Part shown: positions 63,755 through 64,000 of the stretch, piece by piece
Layout of the letters: each line of letters begins with the position of its first letter
How positions within the stretch are numbered: position 1 is the first letter of the stretch
Assembly (NCBI GenBank): GCA_014338405.1
Contig: JTDE01001005.1
Span: 15,598 to 79,597, forward strand
Length of the DNA stretch: 64,000 nucleotides
Direction: 5' to 3'
Source: Paragonimus skrjabini miyazakii
Lineage: Eukaryota > Platyhelminthes > Trematoda > Plagiorchiida > Troglotrematidae
The notes under the pieces: model-generated
The model's database searches: none
Told to the model about the DNA's origin: nothing
The model's input: the letters and a program-made list of their open reading frames with translations, nothing else
Program-made: the position numbers and the translations under genes

Positions 63755-64000
63755 GTGACAATCCACCCGGCTTTTTTGCTTTGACAAGTTTAAGTTACAT
63801 CAATTGTATTTACATATGACTGTGCGCACAATGGAGAGGGAAGTGTCAGTTGAAGAAAATGCTTGGCGCACACAGGATGCGGGAACGTTAAGTGAACTTC
63901 CAACCTAGGTTTGTACATTTAGTTTGTTCATCATTAGAGATATGTAATACTTCTCATTGCACCAGACTGCAAGTGTCGCTCTCTGATGTGTATACAATCT
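63755..64000. other. window end, no supported gene
   Basis: No feature was recognised after the Ig-like stretch. Confidence 0.5.

Noticed and set aside
1..64000. CRISPR arrays, bacterial operons, rRNA genes, spliced-leader genes
   Set aside because: No regularly spaced repeats, no ribosome-binding-site-led ORF runs, and no recognisable rRNA or spliced-leader sequence were found.

Overview
This is a eukaryotic, animal-type genomic window. It is gene-poor and moderately AT-rich, dominated by non-coding DNA and decayed retroelements. There are no bacterial-style gene runs: the longest open frames are 286 and 242 residues and both lie in retrotransposons. The element mix (a Penelope-like element with a GIY-YIG endonuclease, two RTE-like non-LTR relics, tRNA-derived SINE-like units), the very sparse exons and the base composition fit a parasitic flatworm. 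My best inference is a trematode of the liver-fluke type; the species cannot be fixed from sequence alone. Two 100-N runs (13479-13578 and 48551-48650) are assembly gaps.

Layout. 1-27.1 kb: no convincing host gene. It holds microsatellites, one gap flanked by a 19-bp inverted repeat, a weak tRNA-like relic near 8.9 kb and two weak exon candidates (10.26 kb, 12.74 kb). 27.1-34.6 kb: two separate non-LTR retrotransposon relics, both on the minus strand. The first (27114-29100) is the 3' half: linker, reverse transcriptase and C-terminal region. The second (about 32740-34620) is the 5' half: AP-type endonuclease, linker and start of RT. A possible Ty3/Gypsy-like RT scrap lies near 29.5-29.7 kb. 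34.6-43.1 kb: mostly unassigned, with two short related SINE-like fragments and a minus-strand ORF carrying an AT-hook-like motif (38.7-39.0 kb).

43.5 kb onward: the best host coding evidence is a 261-bp exon encoding one immunoglobulin domain on the plus strand (43528-43788). It has clean splice sites and symmetric phase 1-1 boundaries. Two further phase-1 symmetric exon candidates downstream (49794-49829, 51924-51989) and a frameshifted Ig-like stretch at 63.4-63.75 kb could belong to the same large-intron gene, but that link is inference. The putative intron region contains a nearly full 3' half of a Penelope-like element (46998-48104) and an (AT)n tract with a gap. At 57.6-58.0 kb two tRNA-derived units face each other as an inverted pair.

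The genes do not form a pathway. The window reads as parts of one or more long-intron host genes, at least one an Ig-superfamily receptor or adhesion gene, invaded by retroelements whose catalytic residues and frames are broken. No clearly new biological system was found; the items most worth a second look are the symmetric-exon chain and the inverted SINE pair.
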